Assembly (NCBI GenBank): GCA_021768085.1
Contig: JAETOJ010000012.1
Span: 28,721 to 92,720, forward strand
Source of the DNA: Bacillota bacterium
GTDB lineage: Bacteria > Bacillota > Clostridia > Oscillospirales > Oscillospiraceae
Reading direction: 5' to 3'
Length of the DNA: 64,000 nt
A model generated the notes under the pieces. The model searched no databases, was not told the DNA's origin, and was given only the letters and a program-made list of their open reading frames with translations. Within the stretch, counting starts at the first letter, position 1. Each line of letters starts with the position of its first letter. This document shows, in pieces, positions 1 to 9,371 of this stretch. The position numbers were made by a program, and so were the translations under genes.

Positions 1-958
1 AAGCTGAGGCCCCCTGGACTTTGGCGGCTCTGTCCATCCCGCCGAGAAGCTCCACGCTGGCAAAGCTGCCGGAGTACAGCCCGTCGAACTGCTCCAGCAC
101 CTGGGTCTGCCGCTGATCCCCGTTTAGGAAGGCCGCAGACACCGTGATCTCGTCGGTGAGGGGAACCGTGATCCGGGCGGTGAAGGCATGGTTTTCCCCC
201 AGTTCCCCGGCTGCGGCAAAAATCTCCCCGCCGCTCACCACCGTGAACTCCGCCGTCATCCCCTCCACATAGGTGCGAGGCACCGCCCGGGCCTGGATGG
301 TGGCGGTGTTGGCCCGGCAGTCGGTCTCTACCACCTGGGCGCTCTGCTCCGCCGTGAGGGCGTTCTGGCTCTGGAGCACGTCCTCCACCCGCCCGGCGAT
401 ACCGTTGATCTGCCTGTTCACATCCTCCCGGATGTTGGAGACAGAATTTTGCAGGATCTGATAGTCCTGCCTCACGCTGTTCAGCCTGTCAAACAAGTTG
501 AAAAACACCATTACGGTGACAGTCAGCGCCGCCAGCGCCACCCAGGCCAGCCCCCAGCGTTTCAGCCAGCGCACGCCCGCCGGCCCCGTCCTGCTCTCCC
601 CCTCCGGGTTGGATGGGGGCTCCCCGCCGCCCTCCTCCGGCTCCACCGTCTCCCGCAGGATCACGGTGTGCTCCCGTGTCCGTGCGTCCAGGTAGCGCCC
701 CACGATCTCCTCCACCATGCGCAGCTGCTCTGCTGTCAGCTCGGGCCGCTCCGGGGCCCCGTCCTCCTCGCCCAGCAGCCAGCCCACCGACACGCCGAAC
801 TCTCGGCTTAGGTTCACCAGCTTCTCGATCTCCGGGAGGGCGGCGTCCGACTCCCATTTATAGATGGCCTGCCGGGACACCCCCAGCTTTTCCCCCAGCC
901 CCTCCTGGGACAGGCCCAGCTCCCTGCGTTTCTGCGCGATCCGCTGTCCCACCGTCAT
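1..958 (-). CDS. Membrane-anchored XRE-family regulator (partial, runs off the window start)
   Basis: No stop codon lies inside the window, so the C-terminus is missing. About 319 residues are visible. Residues 1-60 form a helix-turn-helix of the XRE/Cro type (MTVGQRIAQKRRELGLSQ, then VSRQAIYKWES). A charged linker follows, then one transmembrane helix near residues 135-155 (WGLAWVALAALTVTVMVFF), a short coiled region and an extracytoplasmic beta-rich part. This is the common Clostridia layout of a cytoplasmic DNA-binding domain tied to an outside sensor. The ATG at 958 is preceded by AAAGGAGG. The ligand and regulon are unknown. It is divergent from the chemoreceptor gene, but nothing shows that it regulates it. 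Confidence 0.85.
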   Translation of the reverse strand, partial: MTVGQRIAQKRRELGLSQEGLGEKLGVSRQAIYKWESDAALPEIEKLVNLSREFGVSVGWLLGEEDGAPERPELTAEQLRMVEEIVGRYLDARTREHTVILRETVEPEEGGGEPPSNPEGESRTGPAGVRWLKRWGLAWVALAALTVTVMVFFNLFDRLNSVRQDYQILQNSVSNIREDVNRQINGIAGRVEDVLQSQNALTAEQSAQVVETDCRANTATIQARAVPRTYVEGMTAEFTVVSGGEIFAAAGELGENHAFTARITVPLTDEITVSAAFLNGDQRQTQVLEQFDGLYSGSFASVELLGGMDRAAKVQGASA

Positions 959-1106
959 GGCCTCCGCCTCCTTTCCTTTGGCCCTATGATACCATGAAAC
1001 GCCCCCGCCCGCCACCAATCGGGGGTTATTTTTTTGTCAACCCCAGGTTGCGGAGAAGCCGGGAACAGGGAGTCCTGGAAAAAATACGATCCCTTCCACA
1101 AAATTC

Positions 1107-1135
1107 TTGCATACGCCGGGGCGCTGTGCTAAAAT
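1107..1135 (+). promoter_or_regulatory. Sigma-A-like promoter of the chemoreceptor gene
   Basis: TTGCAT at 1107-1112 and TAAAAT at 1130-1135 are separated by 17 bases, about 110 bases upstream of the start codon. The intergenic stretch 959-1243 otherwise holds only a GC-rich leader. Confidence 0.6.
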
Positions 1136-1243
1136 AAGTATGTAATCTGTCCAACAGCCTGCCGCGCCTGCCGCGGCGGGGGGATAGGCCCCGCGCCGCT
1201 CCCCCGAAGCCCCTTGAAAAAAGCGAGAAGGAGGACCTATCCC

Positions 1244-2920
1244 ATGGGTACCAGTATCAAACGATCCGTCAGTATCCGCGTCGTCTGCGCCATCGTGGCC
1301 ATCTTCCTGTTCAGCGGCATGACTACGATGAACATTCTCCGCATTGAGGCCACCCAGGATAAAAGCGTCCGGGCCGCCAATGTGCTCAGCCAGGTGCAGC
1401 AGGCGGAGGTGGCCCACTACAAGTGGTCAGCCAACCTGAGCAACGCCCTGTACTCCGGCGCCGAGTTCACCGGCAGCATGGATCACACCAGCTGCGTGCT
1501 GGGCAAGTGGCTCTACTCCGATCTGAACCTGCCGGACAGCCAGATCGAGGCCCTGCGCGCCCAGATCGAGCCCCTCCACAAGGAGCTCCACGCCTCCGCG
1601 GGCACCGCCCTGGGGCTGTATTCCAACAGCCGCACCATCGCCCAGCAGTATTATCAGGAGACGATCCAGGCCAACCTCACCACCCTGGTGGGCCTGCTGG
1701 ACAAGGTGGTGGAGCGGGGTACCGCCCTGAGCAGCGAGTGCACGGAGACGATGAACAGCACCATCGCCTTTATGCACTTTTCCACCGTGATCTGCCTGGT
1801 GCTGGCCCTGGTGGCCTTGATCAGCCTGGTGGTCTATGTGTTGCGGTACGTCATCAAGCCTCTGGTGCAGATCACCCAGCGGGTTCAGCCCCTCCAGGAG
1901 GGCCACCTCAACCTGGATCTGGGCTACCGCTCCAAAAACGAGCTGGGCCAGTTGGCCCTGACCCTGGAGGAGTCTATGGGCCGCGTCAAGGAGTATGTGG
2001 AGGACATCGACCGGGTGATGTCCGAACTGTCCCGGGGCAATTTCGACGTGTCCACCGCTGCCCGGTACATCGGCGACTTCCAGTCCATTGAGGAAGCGCT
2101 GGATCGCTTCACCGTGTCCATCTCCGGCGCCATGGGCAGCATCGTTCAGGCCGAGCAGCGGGTGGCCAACCACGCCGAGCAGCTGTCCAGCGGGGCCCAG
2201 GCCCTGGCCCAGGGGGCCACGGAGCAGGCCAGCGCGGTGCAGGAGCTGTACGCCACAGTGGATGACCTGTCCAAGAGCGCCAGCCGCAACGTGGAGGCCG
2301 CCGCCAACGCCCAGCAGAGCGCCAAGCTCACCAGCGAGCAGGTCACCCTCAGCAGCAAGCAGATGGAGGAGATGGTGGACGCCATGGCGGACATCGCGGA
2401 CTCCTCCGAGCAGATCGGCCGGATCATCGCCACCATTGAGGATATTGCCTTCCAAACCAACATCCTGGCCCTGAACGCGGCGGTGGAGGCCGCCCGCGCC
2501 GGGTCGGCGGGCAAGGGCTTCGCCGTGGTGGCGGACGAGGTGCGCAATCTGGCCTCCAAGTCCGACGAGGCCGCCAAGGCCACCAAGGATCTCATCGAGA
2601 ACTCCGTCCAGTCCACCGAACGGGGCAGCCGGATCGTGGGCGAGGTGTCCAAGTCCCTGCGGCAGGCCCTGGAGCTGGTGGTACAGTCCGACAAGGCCAT
2701 CCACTCCATCACCGACGCCGTCCACCAGGAGGCCGAGTCCCTGTCCCAGGTGACCGAGGGCATCGGGCAGATCTCCTCCGTGGTGCAGACCAACTCCGCC
2801 AGCAGTGAGGAATCCGCCGCCGTCAGCTCCGAGCTGTTCGAGCAGGTTCACCTGTTGGAGGACGAGACGAAGAAGTTCCGCCTGAAGAACGGCGGCCACA
2901 TCCCCGCCGGCATCCGATAA
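1244..2920 (+). CDS. Methyl-accepting chemotaxis protein with N-terminal CZB zinc-binding sensor
   Basis: A 558-residue chemoreceptor. TM1 is near residues 10-30 and TM2 near 180-202, followed by a HAMP region and a long signalling coiled coil with the conserved tip ([17 protein letters not shown]). Between the TM helices sits a CZB domain pattern: H58-x2-W61, C84-x-L-G87-x-W89, and H112-x3-H116. CZB domains bind zinc through one Cys and three His and are linked to zinc or hypochlorite sensing. They are more often cytoplasmic, so placement in the outside loop is noteworthy. The ATG at 1244 follows AGAAGGAGG with 9-base spacing; an upstream TTG at 1214 has no such site. No flagellar or che genes are nearby. 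Confidence 0.93.
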   Translation: MGTSIKRSVSIRVVCAIVAIFLFSGMTTMNILRIEATQDKSVRAANVLSQVQQAEVAHYKWSANLSNALYSGAEFTGSMDHTSCVLGKWLYSDLNLPDSQIEALRAQIEPLHKELHASAGTALGLYSNSRTIAQQYYQETIQANLTTLVGLLDKVVERGTALSSECTETMNSTIAFMHFSTVICLVLALVALISLVVYVLRYVIKPLVQITQRVQPLQEGHLNLDLGYRSKNELGQLALTLEESMGRVKEYVEDIDRVMSELSRGNFDVSTAARYIGDFQSIEEALDRFTVSISGAMGSIVQAEQRVANHAEQLSSGAQALAQGATEQASAVQELYATVDDLSKSASRNVEAAANAQQSAKLTSEQVTLSSKQMEEMVDAMADIADSSEQIGRIIATIEDIAFQTNILALNAAVEAARAGSAGKGFAVVADEVRNLASKSDEAAKATKDLIENSVQSTERGSRIVGEVSKSLRQALELVVQSDKAIHSITDAVHQEAESLSQVTEGIGQISSVVQTNSASSEESAAVSSELFEQVHLLEDETKKFRLKNGGHIPAGIR

Positions 2921-2924
2921 CAGA

Positions 2925-2958
2925 CAGCCCCCCGGCTTTTGCCGGGGGGCTGCTTTTT
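2925..2958 (+). terminator. Rho-independent terminator after the chemoreceptor gene
   Basis: The GC-rich stem CAGCCCCCCGGC is paired across a TTTT loop with GCCGGGGGGCTG and followed by CTTTTTG. Confidence 0.85.
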
Positions 2959-3051
2959 GTCTTGACCGGCTCGTACCGTTGCCGACGCAGAACGTCTCCT
3001 GGATTGCCCACGGCGGAACGGTTTCAAGCTCGCGGGTCTAAGACCCTTTTG

Positions 3052-3077
3052 GTACTTTTTCTCTCGAGAAAAAGTAC
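3052..3077 (-). repeat. R1 palindrome, copy a (26 bp)
   Basis: Arms GTACTTTTTCTC and GAGAAAAAGTAC flank a 2-base loop. In minus orientation it is followed by CAAAAGGGTC, which matches the CAAARRG flank of other R1 copies. It abuts the glpK stop codon, and its last base is part of that stop. It may work as a 3' hairpin of the glp transcript. Confidence 0.75.
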
Positions 3078-4561
3078 TACCGCGCCCAGTCCCGGCTGCG
3101 GCCCACCGCCCGGTGCCAACCGGACAGCAGCCGCTCCCGGACCTCTGGGGCCATGGCGGGCTGGAAGCTGTTGTCGCACATCCACAGCCGCTTGATCTCG
3201 TCCGTGCCGCTCCACACGCCAGTGGCCAACCCCGCCAGGTAGGCCGCGCCCAGCGCCGTAGTCTCCCGGATGGCGGGGCGGCGCACCTCCCGGCCCACGA
3301 TGTCCGCCTGGAACTGCATGAGGAACCGATCCCGGCTGGCCCCGCCGTCCGCCTTCAGGGCGCTGAGGGGCAGGCCGGTGTCCGCCTCCATGGCCCCCAC
3401 CAGATCCGCCACCTGGTAGGCGATGGACTCCTGGGCGGCCCGAATGATGTGCTCTCGCTTGGTGCCCCGGGTAAGGCCCACGATGGCCCCCCGGGCGTAC
3501 ATATCCCAGTAAGGCGCGCCCAGGCCGGTGAAGGCGGGCACTAAATACACCCCGCCGTTGTCAGGCACCTTCTGGGCGTAATACTCCGCGTCGCTGGAGT
3601 CGGTGAAGAAGCGCAGCTCGTCCCGCAGCCACTGGATCACCGCCCCGCCCACAAACACGGAACCCTCCAGGGCATACTGCACCGTTCCATTCAAGCCGAT
3701 GGCAATGGTGGTGAGCAGGCCGTTTTTGCTCTCGCAGGGCTTCTCCCCGGTGTTCATCAGCAGGAAGCAGCCGGTGCCGTAGGTATTTTTCGCGTCCCCC
3801 GGCTGGAAGCAGGTCTGGCCGAACAGGGCCGCCTGCTGATCCCCGGCGATGCCCGCGATGGGCACCTGCACCCCCTGAATGTCGGCATAGCCGTAGATCT
3901 CGCTGGAGGAGCGCACCTGGGGCAGCATGGCCCGGGGGATGTCCAGGGCGCTGAGCAGCGTCTCGTCCCAGTCCAGCTTGTGGATGTCGAACAGCATGGT
4001 GCGGGAGGCGTTGGTCACGTCGGTGACGTGGGCCGCCCCGCCGGTAAGCTTCCACACCAGCCAGCTATCCACCGTGCCGAACAGGATCTCCCCCCGCCGG
4101 GCCTTCTCCCTGGCCCCCTCCACGTGATCCAGGATCCACTTGATCTTGGTGGCGGAGAAGTAGGCGTCGGGGATCAGCCCAGTGGTCTGCCGGATGTGAT
4201 CGCCTAAACCGTCAGCCAGCAGCTGATCCACGATGGGAGCCGTCCGGCGGCACTGCCACACGATGGCGTTGCAGACGGGCCGGCCCGTCTCCTTATCCCA
4301 CAGAATGGTGGTTTCCCGCTGGTTGGTGATGCCGATGCCGGCGATGTCCTCCGGGGCCACGCCCGACTGGGCCACCACCTCCATCATGGTGGCGTACTGG
4401 GACGACCAGATCTCCATGGCGTCGTGCTCCACCCAACCCTCGTGGGGGTAGTACTGGGTGAACTCCTTCTGGCTCACACCTAAAATGTTCTGATCCCGGT
4501 CGAACAGGATCACCCGGGAGCTGGTAGTGCCCTGATCCAGGGCGAGGATGTATTTGCCCAT
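3077..4561 (-). CDS. glpK: Glycerol kinase
   Basis: A FGGY-family sugar kinase of 494 residues, the usual length for GlpK. It phosphorylates glycerol to sn-glycerol 3-phosphate with ATP in the cytoplasm. The N-terminal ATP-binding signature [10 protein letters not shown] is at residues 7-16. The substrate-binding segment [12 protein letters not shown] and the FGGY C-terminal motif region ([18 protein letters not shown]) are intact. It is the last gene of an apparent four-gene operon whose upstream members oxidise glycerol 3-phosphate. The gap to the DUF1667 gene (about 85 bases) contains R1 copy b. Confidence 0.97.
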   Translation of the reverse strand: MGKYILALDQGTTSSRVILFDRDQNILGVSQKEFTQYYPHEGWVEHDAMEIWSSQYATMMEVVAQSGVAPEDIAGIGITNQRETTILWDKETGRPVCNAIVWQCRRTAPIVDQLLADGLGDHIRQTTGLIPDAYFSATKIKWILDHVEGAREKARRGEILFGTVDSWLVWKLTGGAAHVTDVTNASRTMLFDIHKLDWDETLLSALDIPRAMLPQVRSSSEIYGYADIQGVQVPIAGIAGDQQAALFGQTCFQPGDAKNTYGTGCFLLMNTGEKPCESKNGLLTTIAIGLNGTVQYALEGSVFVGGAVIQWLRDELRFFTDSSDAEYYAQKVPDNGGVYLVPAFTGLGAPYWDMYARGAIVGLTRGTKREHIIRAAQESIAYQVADLVGAMEADTGLPLSALKADGGASRDRFLMQFQADIVGREVRRPAIRETTALGAAYLAGLATGVWSGTDEIKRLWMCDNSFQPAMAPEVRERLLSGWHRAVGRSRDWAR

Positions 4562-4646
4562 AAGCGGATAACTCCTTTCGGTTGGTTACGCTGTGCGGTT
4601 TGTTACCGAGCATCAGCAGATCGATATTCGCTCTGTTGGAAACGGC

Positions 4647-5027
4647 TTAAAGCTCTTTTTGGTTCCTTTTTCTCTCGAGAAAAAGGAACTCCCTCGTTGC
4701 CACCACGTTGGCCCCGGTGCCGCACACGTTCTCCAGCACCACCTGCCCCACCGCCACGGGGGCGGACAGGGTGATCCCCTCCAGCGCGGCCATCACCTCG
4801 AAGATCTTCCCCTTGGGGACGGCCCGGTCGGTTTTCACCGGACACCGGGGGTAGGCGCCGCCCTCACACCGCACGGTGGAGGTCACCACCCTGGTGGGGT
4901 TCGTCAGCTCCAGTTTCCCATACTCCGCCCCCCGGGGGCAAGCGTTGCCGGTGACGGCAAAACCCTTTTCCTCGTCCACCTTCAGATGGCACCCCTTGGG
5001 GCAGACGATGCAGATCAGTTCCTTCAT
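4647..5027 (-). CDS. DUF1667 protein with conserved CxxC pairs
   Basis: A 126-residue protein starting MKELICIVCPKGC. Cysteine motifs are CIVCPKGC near residues 6-13, a CPRG further on, and CEGGAYPRCP around residue 60. The pattern suggests metal or Fe-S binding. In Clostridia this family sits beside the G3P dehydrogenase-like and FAD oxidoreductase genes, and it probably forms part of that redox complex; its exact role is unknown. The ATG overlaps the stop of the upstream gene as ATGA. The final ~14 residues are encoded by an R1 palindrome and are probably not part of the folded domain. Confidence 0.88.
   Translation of the reverse strand: MKELICIVCPKGCHLKVDEEKGFAVTGNACPRGAEYGKLELTNPTRVVTSTVRCEGGAYPRCPVKTDRAVPKGKIFEVMAALEGITLSAPVAVGQVVLENVCGTGANVVATREFLFLERKRNQKEL
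4662..4689 (-). repeat. R1 palindrome, copy b (28 bp), inside the 3' end of the DUF1667 gene
   Basis: Arms GTTCCTTTTTCTC and GAGAAAAAGGAAC. In minus orientation it is followed by CAAAAAGAG, the typical R1 flank. The palindrome is read as the last residues (FLFLERKRNQ) of the DUF1667 protein, so the element appears to have replaced or extended the gene's natural end. Confidence 0.75.
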
Positions 5028-6283
5028 TGCTCCACCTCCCGGATGGACACGGTGAGCTCCCCCTCCGCCCTGTCCAGCAGGGCCCGGGGCAGGTCGATAT
5101 GCTCCATCTCGCCGGGGGCCAGGTGTTCCCGCTTGAAGCGGGCAATCTGGGTGTCCCCGGATGTCACCAAAATTTCGCTGTCTCCGCACACCCGGTTCAC
5201 CCGGAAGAACAGCCCGCACAGCTTGTCCACCCGGTGGGGCCGGACGTGCTGGGGCACGGTGTAGGTCACCCCGTCCCCGTTTTTGACCTCCAGCACCCGG
5301 CCTTGGACGGTCTCCCCGCCGCCCCGCACATAGGCCGCCGCCGCGGCCCCAGCCTTCTGGCTCTCCGCCGTCACAAAGTCCACCAGGTCGTGGACGTGGC
5401 ACACGTTGCCGCAGGCGAACACCCCGGGCAGGGAGGTCTCCATATTCTCGTATACCACCGCGCCGTTAGTGCGGCGGTCGATGACAATGCCCGCCTGCCG
5501 GGTGAGCTCGTTCTCCGGGATCAGCCCCACCGACAGCAGCAGGGTGTCGCAGTCGAACACCATCTCGGTGCCGGGGATGGGATTGCGGCCCTCGTCCACC
5601 TCCGACACCACCACCTGCTCCACCCGGTCTTTCCCCCGGATATCGGTGACAGTGTGGGACAGGTACAGCGGAATATCGTAGTCGTGGAGGCACTGGACGA
5701 TGTTCCGGTTCAGCCCGCCGGAGTAGGGCATCACCTCCACGCAGGCCAGCACCTTGGCCCCCTCCAGGGTCATGCGCCGGGCCATGATGAGCCCAATGTC
5801 GCCGCTGCCTAAAATCACCACCCGCTTGCCGGGCATCCAGCCCTCCATGTTCACGTACCGCTGGGCGGCCCCGGCGGTGAACACCCCGGCGGGGCGGGTG
5901 CCGGGGATGGCGATGGCCCCCCGGGTGCGCTCCCGGCAGCCCATGGCCAGCACGATGGACTGGGCCTCCTCCACCCGGTAGCCGGTGGACTTGCCCACCA
6001 TGTGTACCTGGCGGTCGCCGGTGACCTCCAGCACCATGGTGTCCAGCCGCACCTCCACACCGGTCTCGCCCAGCAGCTTCACAAACCGCCCGGCATACTC
6101 CGGCCCGGTGAGCTCCTCCTTAAAGTAGTGCAGGCCGAAGCCGTTGTGGATGCACTGGTTCAGGATTCCGCCCAGCTCCTTATCCCGCTCCACAATCAAA
6201 ATGGAGCGCAGGCCGCCCTCCCAGGCGGCGCAGGCCGCGGCCAGCCCGGCGGGCCCCCCGCCGATCACAATGAGGTCATACAT
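5024..6283 (-). CDS. NAD(P)/FAD-dependent oxidoreductase of the glycerol-3-phosphate cluster
   Basis: A 419-residue flavoprotein with two dinucleotide folds: FAD-binding VIGGGPAGLAAA near residue 6, and a second NAD(P)-type motif VVILGSGDIGL near residue 155. A late FAD motif (GVFACGNVCHVHDLVD) is near residue 295. It probably passes electrons from the G3P dehydrogenase-like subunit to NAD or a quinone analogue. The genes are translationally coupled: 8 bases overlap the upstream gene and ATGA joins it to the DUF1667 gene. The exact electron acceptor cannot be read from the sequence. Confidence 0.9.
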   Translation of the reverse strand: MYDLIVIGGGPAGLAAACAAWEGGLRSILIVERDKELGGILNQCIHNGFGLHYFKEELTGPEYAGRFVKLLGETGVEVRLDTMVLEVTGDRQVHMVGKSTGYRVEEAQSIVLAMGCRERTRGAIAIPGTRPAGVFTAGAAQRYVNMEGWMPGKRVVILGSGDIGLIMARRMTLEGAKVLACVEVMPYSGGLNRNIVQCLHDYDIPLYLSHTVTDIRGKDRVEQVVVSEVDEGRNPIPGTEMVFDCDTLLLSVGLIPENELTRQAGIVIDRRTNGAVVYENMETSLPGVFACGNVCHVHDLVDFVTAESQKAGAAAAAYVRGGGETVQGRVLEVKNGDGVTYTVPQHVRPHRVDKLCGLFFRVNRVCGDSEILVTSGDTQIARFKREHLAPGEMEHIDLPRALLDRAEGELTVSIREVEQ

Positions 6284-7724
6284 GGCTCATGCCTCCTTCC
6301 GGCGGGGTTTTCGTCTCCCGATCCAGCAGCCAGGAGCCCGCCTGATCCTGCACGATCTCCCCGGGGGACTTGTGCAGCTCCCGGGCCAGAATGTCCACCA
6401 CCCGGGGCCCGCAGAAGCCCCCCTGGCAGCGGCCCATGCCCGCGTTCACCCGGCGCTTCACCCCGTCCACCGAGCAGGGGGGGATGGGGCCGTGGAGCGC
6501 CTCCAAAATCTCCCCCTCGGTGACCGTCTCGCACCGGCAGATCACCCGGCCAAAGGCGGGTTCCCGCTCCACCAGCGCCCCCCGCTCCTGGGGGGACAGT
6601 TCCTTAAAGCGGGTGCGGCGGCGCTCGCACACAAAGTCGTCCTTCCGCTCCAGCGCCAGCCCCGCCTTTTGCAGCAGCTCTGCCGCGTACTCCCCGATGG
6701 CGGGGGCGGCGGACAGCCCCGGCGAGCAGATCCCCGCCAGATCGATGAAGCCGGGGGCGCTCTCCTCCAAAATGAAGTCCTCCCGGTCGGTGGACGCCCG
6801 CACCCCGGCAAAGTTGCGGATGGACTCCCGGAAATTGACGGAGGGCACGGACTTCCGGGCCGTCTCCCGGACGAAGCGCAGGCCGTCCCCGGTGGTGGCA
6901 GTGTCGTTCCCCTCCACCCGCTCCGCGTCGGGGCCCACGATGAGGTTGCCGTGGACGGTGGGGGCCACCAGTACCCCCTTACCCGCCTTGCTGGGGCACT
7001 GGAAGATCACCCGGCTCACCCGACCTCCCTCGCTCTTGTCCAGCAGGTAATACTGCCCCCGGCTGGGGTGGATGTCAAAGGCGTGGGGGGCGGCCAGGTC
7101 GTGGACAATGGCGGCATCCACCCCGGCGGCGTTGAGCACGAAGCGGCTCTGGAACTCCCCCTTGCTGGTGCGCACCGTCCAGCCCCCCACCGTCTGCTCC
7201 AAACCGGTAACGGCGGTGCTCAAATGCAACTCCACGCCGTTTTTCACCGCCGTCTCCGCCAAGGCCAGACAATATTCCCAAGGGGAGCAGATGGCGGCGG
7301 AGGGGGCGTAGAGGGCTGCCACCACCTTCTCCGACAGGTTGGGCTCCAGCGCCCGGGCCTCGTCCCCGGTGAGCAGCCTCAGCCCCGGCACGCCGTTGGC
7401 CGTCCCCCGGCGGTACAGCTCCTCCACCGCGGGCCGCTCCTCCTCCGAGAAGGCCAGCACCAGCGAGCCGCAGTTGTGGTAGGGCACATCCAGCTGGCCG
7501 CACAGTTCCCGGGCCAGCTCCACCCCCCGGACGTTGAGCTTCGCCATCAGCGTCCCCGGCTTCGGGTCATATCCGGCATGGAGGATGGCGGAGTTGGCCT
7601 TGGTGGTGCCCAGGGCCACGTCGTTCTCCCGCTCCAAAATGCCCACCTTCAGCTGGTATTTGGACAGCTGGAAGGCAGCGGCCGCGCCGGTGATGCCGCA
7701 GCCGATGATCAGCACGTCATACAT
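6276..7724 (-). CDS. Glycerol-3-phosphate dehydrogenase-like FAD oxidoreductase with C-terminal [2Fe-2S] BFD-like domain
   Basis: 482 residues, first gene of the glp operon. The FAD motif is IIGCGITGAAAA at residues 6-17. The DAO fold covers about residues 1-370, then a BFD-like domain carries four cysteines (CRCET and, 30 residues later, GRCQGGFCG). The family (GlpA/LhgO-like) oxidises sn-glycerol 3-phosphate to dihydroxyacetone phosphate, which fits the linked glpK. The alternative of another 2-hydroxyacid substrate is less likely given the neighbours. Confidence 0.87.
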   Translation of the reverse strand: MYDVLIIGCGITGAAAAFQLSKYQLKVGILERENDVALGTTKANSAILHAGYDPKPGTLMAKLNVRGVELARELCGQLDVPYHNCGSLVLAFSEEERPAVEELYRRGTANGVPGLRLLTGDEARALEPNLSEKVVAALYAPSAAICSPWEYCLALAETAVKNGVELHLSTAVTGLEQTVGGWTVRTSKGEFQSRFVLNAAGVDAAIVHDLAAPHAFDIHPSRGQYYLLDKSEGGRVSRVIFQCPSKAGKGVLVAPTVHGNLIVGPDAERVEGNDTATTGDGLRFVRETARKSVPSVNFRESIRNFAGVRASTDREDFILEESAPGFIDLAGICSPGLSAAPAIGEYAAELLQKAGLALERKDDFVCERRRTRFKELSPQERGALVEREPAFGRVICRCETVTEGEILEALHGPIPPCSVDGVKRRVNAGMGRCQGGFCGPRVVDILARELHKSPGEIVQDQAGSWLLDRETKTPPEGGMSHV

Positions 7725-7782
7725 AAAGAATACCCTCCATCCTTTTGAATGAGTCTATTATAGCAAGAAATCAGGGAAATAA

Positions 7783-7815
7783 CAAGGCCCCCCCGGCTTA
7801 CGCCGAGGGGCCTTG
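7783..7815 (-). terminator. Terminator between uraA and the glp operon
   Basis: The stem CAAGGCCCC/GGGGCCTTG carries inner GC pairs. It lies just downstream of the uraA stop at 7834, with TTGTTATTT following on the minus strand. Confidence 0.7.
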
Positions 7816-7833
7816 TGTCATGCTGGAGCTGGA

Positions 7834-9192
7834 TCAATACCGCCCAAAATCCGCGGACCGCCCATCGGTCACGTCGGAGCCGAACTCGTAGTCCTTGCCC
7901 GGCAGGATGGCATTCAGCACAATCCCCGCGATGGCGGCGATGGCCAGGGAGGTCAGCGTGATGGATGCGCCGCCCACCTGGAAAGTGAGGCCGCCGGAGA
8001 AGCCCAGGCCGCACACCAGAATCACCGCGGCAATAATCAGGTTCCGGGAGTTGGTGAAGTCCACCCGATTCTCCACCACGTTGCGCACGCCGATGGCGGA
8101 GATCATGCCGTAGAGCATGAAGCTGATGCCGCCCACGATGGCGGTGGGCATGGAGCCGATGAGCTCGCTCATCTTGGGAATGAAGCCCAGCACCACCGCG
8201 TAGATGGCGGCCAGCCGGATGACCCGGGGGTCATAGACCTTGGACAGCACCAGCACGCCGGTGTTCTCACCATAGGTGGTGTTGGCGGGGCCGCCGAACA
8301 GGGCGGACAGGGAGGTGGCGATGCCGTCACCGATGAGGGTACGGTGCAGGCCGGGATCCTCGATGAAGTTCTCGCCCACGGTGGCGGAGATGGCAGACAT
8401 ATCGCCGATGTGCTCCATCATGGCGGCGATGGCGATGGGGGCCATCACCAGGATGGCGGACAGGTCGAACTTGGCGATCTGGAAGGGAGGCAGGCCCACG
8501 ATGCCGGCCTTGGCCACCGCCTCAAAATTCAAGATGGCGGAGCCGTCGGCGTTGGTTACGCCACAGGCGTTCATGATGATGGCGGCAATGTAAGCGATGA
8601 CGACGCCCAGCAGGATGGGGATGATTTTGAACATCCCCTTGCCCCAGATGTTGAACACCACGATGACGGCCAGGGCGATAAGGGCCAGGGGCCAGCAGGT
8701 GGCGGCGTTGCTCACGGCGGAGGGGGCCAGGTTCAGGCCGATGCAGATGATGATGGGCCCGGTCACCACCGGGGGCAGGAAGCGCATCACCTTGCGCACC
8801 CCCACCACCTTCACCAGCAGGGCCAGCACCAGATACAGCAGGCCGGCCACCACGATGCCGCCGCAAGCGTACTGGAGCTTTTCCGCCGCTTCCATCCCGG
8901 CGAACTTCCCGGCGTCCAGCTTGGACACCGCCTCGAAGCCGCCCAGGAAGGCGAAGGAGGAGCCCAGGAAGGCGGGCACCTTCAGCTTGGCGCACAGGTG
9001 GAAGAACAGGGTGCCGATGCCGGCGAAGAACAGGGTGGTCTGGACGGACAGGGGCAGGTTGTACTGGTTGCTGACGATGATGGGCACCAGGATGGTGGCC
9101 CCGAACATGGCGAACATGTGCTGGAGGCCCAGGATCAACATCTTGGGCACGCCCAGGGTGCGGGCGTCGCGGACAGGTTCCTGATTTGTCAT
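7834..9192 (-). CDS. uraA: Uracil/xanthine permease (nucleobase:cation symporter-2 family)
   Basis: A 452-residue polytopic membrane protein of about 12-14 helices that imports uracil (or a related nucleobase) with protons. Typical UraA/PyrP sequence includes GLQHMFAMFGATILVP near residue 22 and the family segment GPANTTYGENTGVL near residue 310. It is transcribed alone, between two terminators. The leader contains a small peptide gene and a terminator hairpin, and this argues for pyrimidine-responsive attenuation and hence for uracil as substrate. Confidence 0.93.
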   Translation of the reverse strand: MTNQEPVRDARTLGVPKMLILGLQHMFAMFGATILVPIIVSNQYNLPLSVQTTLFFAGIGTLFFHLCAKLKVPAFLGSSFAFLGGFEAVSKLDAGKFAGMEAAEKLQYACGGIVVAGLLYLVLALLVKVVGVRKVMRFLPPVVTGPIIICIGLNLAPSAVSNAATCWPLALIALAVIVVFNIWGKGMFKIIPILLGVVIAYIAAIIMNACGVTNADGSAILNFEAVAKAGIVGLPPFQIAKFDLSAILVMAPIAIAAMMEHIGDMSAISATVGENFIEDPGLHRTLIGDGIATSLSALFGGPANTTYGENTGVLVLSKVYDPRVIRLAAIYAVVLGFIPKMSELIGSMPTAIVGGISFMLYGMISAIGVRNVVENRVDFTNSRNLIIAAVILVCGLGFSGGLTFQVGGASITLTSLAIAAIAGIVLNAILPGKDYEFGSDVTDGRSADFGRY

Positions 9193-9235
9193 ACTCTACT
9201 CTCTCCCTTTCAAATGTCATGGTACGGCTCCGCGC

Positions 9236-9275
9236 AAAAAAAGAGACAACCACCGAAAAACGGCGATTGTCTCAG
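9236..9275 (-). terminator. Attenuator hairpin in the uraA leader
   Basis: A 13-bp stem GAGACAATCGCCG/CGGTGGTTGTCTC (two G-U or near-pairs) with TTTTT loop is followed by seven T on the minus strand. It lies 40 bases before the uraA start and directly after the leader peptide stop codon, so it must be read through for uraA expression. Confidence 0.85.
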
Positions 9276-9344
9276 CTACGTGGAAAAGGGAACAGAACGC
9301 CCGCAGCCGGGCGCTTTGAAAAACAGCGGCGTAAACTGGCGCAT
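9276..9344 (-). CDS. uraA leader peptide (22 residues)
   Basis: The reading frame MRQFTPLFFKAPGCGRSVPFST has a strong ribosome-binding site (AAAGGAGGGG, 8 bases before ATG). It spans a hairpin CGCCCG-GCTG-CGGGCG and then a U-rich tract, and it stops immediately before the attenuator stem. This is the layout of the E. coli pyrBI leader, where UTP-dependent pausing couples translation to read-through. The U-rich tract can also pair with the leader's own ribosome-binding site (GGGAACA with UGUUCCC). The peptide itself is unlikely to have a separate function. Confidence 0.65.
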   Translation of the reverse strand: MRQFTPLFFKAPGCGRSVPFST

Positions 9345-9371
9345 CTTGTTCCCCTCCTTTGCGTTCGACCT

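Noticed and set aside
1427..2899. 490-residue open frame on the minus strand opposite the chemoreceptor gene
   Set aside because: High GC creates long antisense frames; its His/Gly/Leu-rich composition and lack of a ribosome-binding site mark it as a shadow of the MCP gene.
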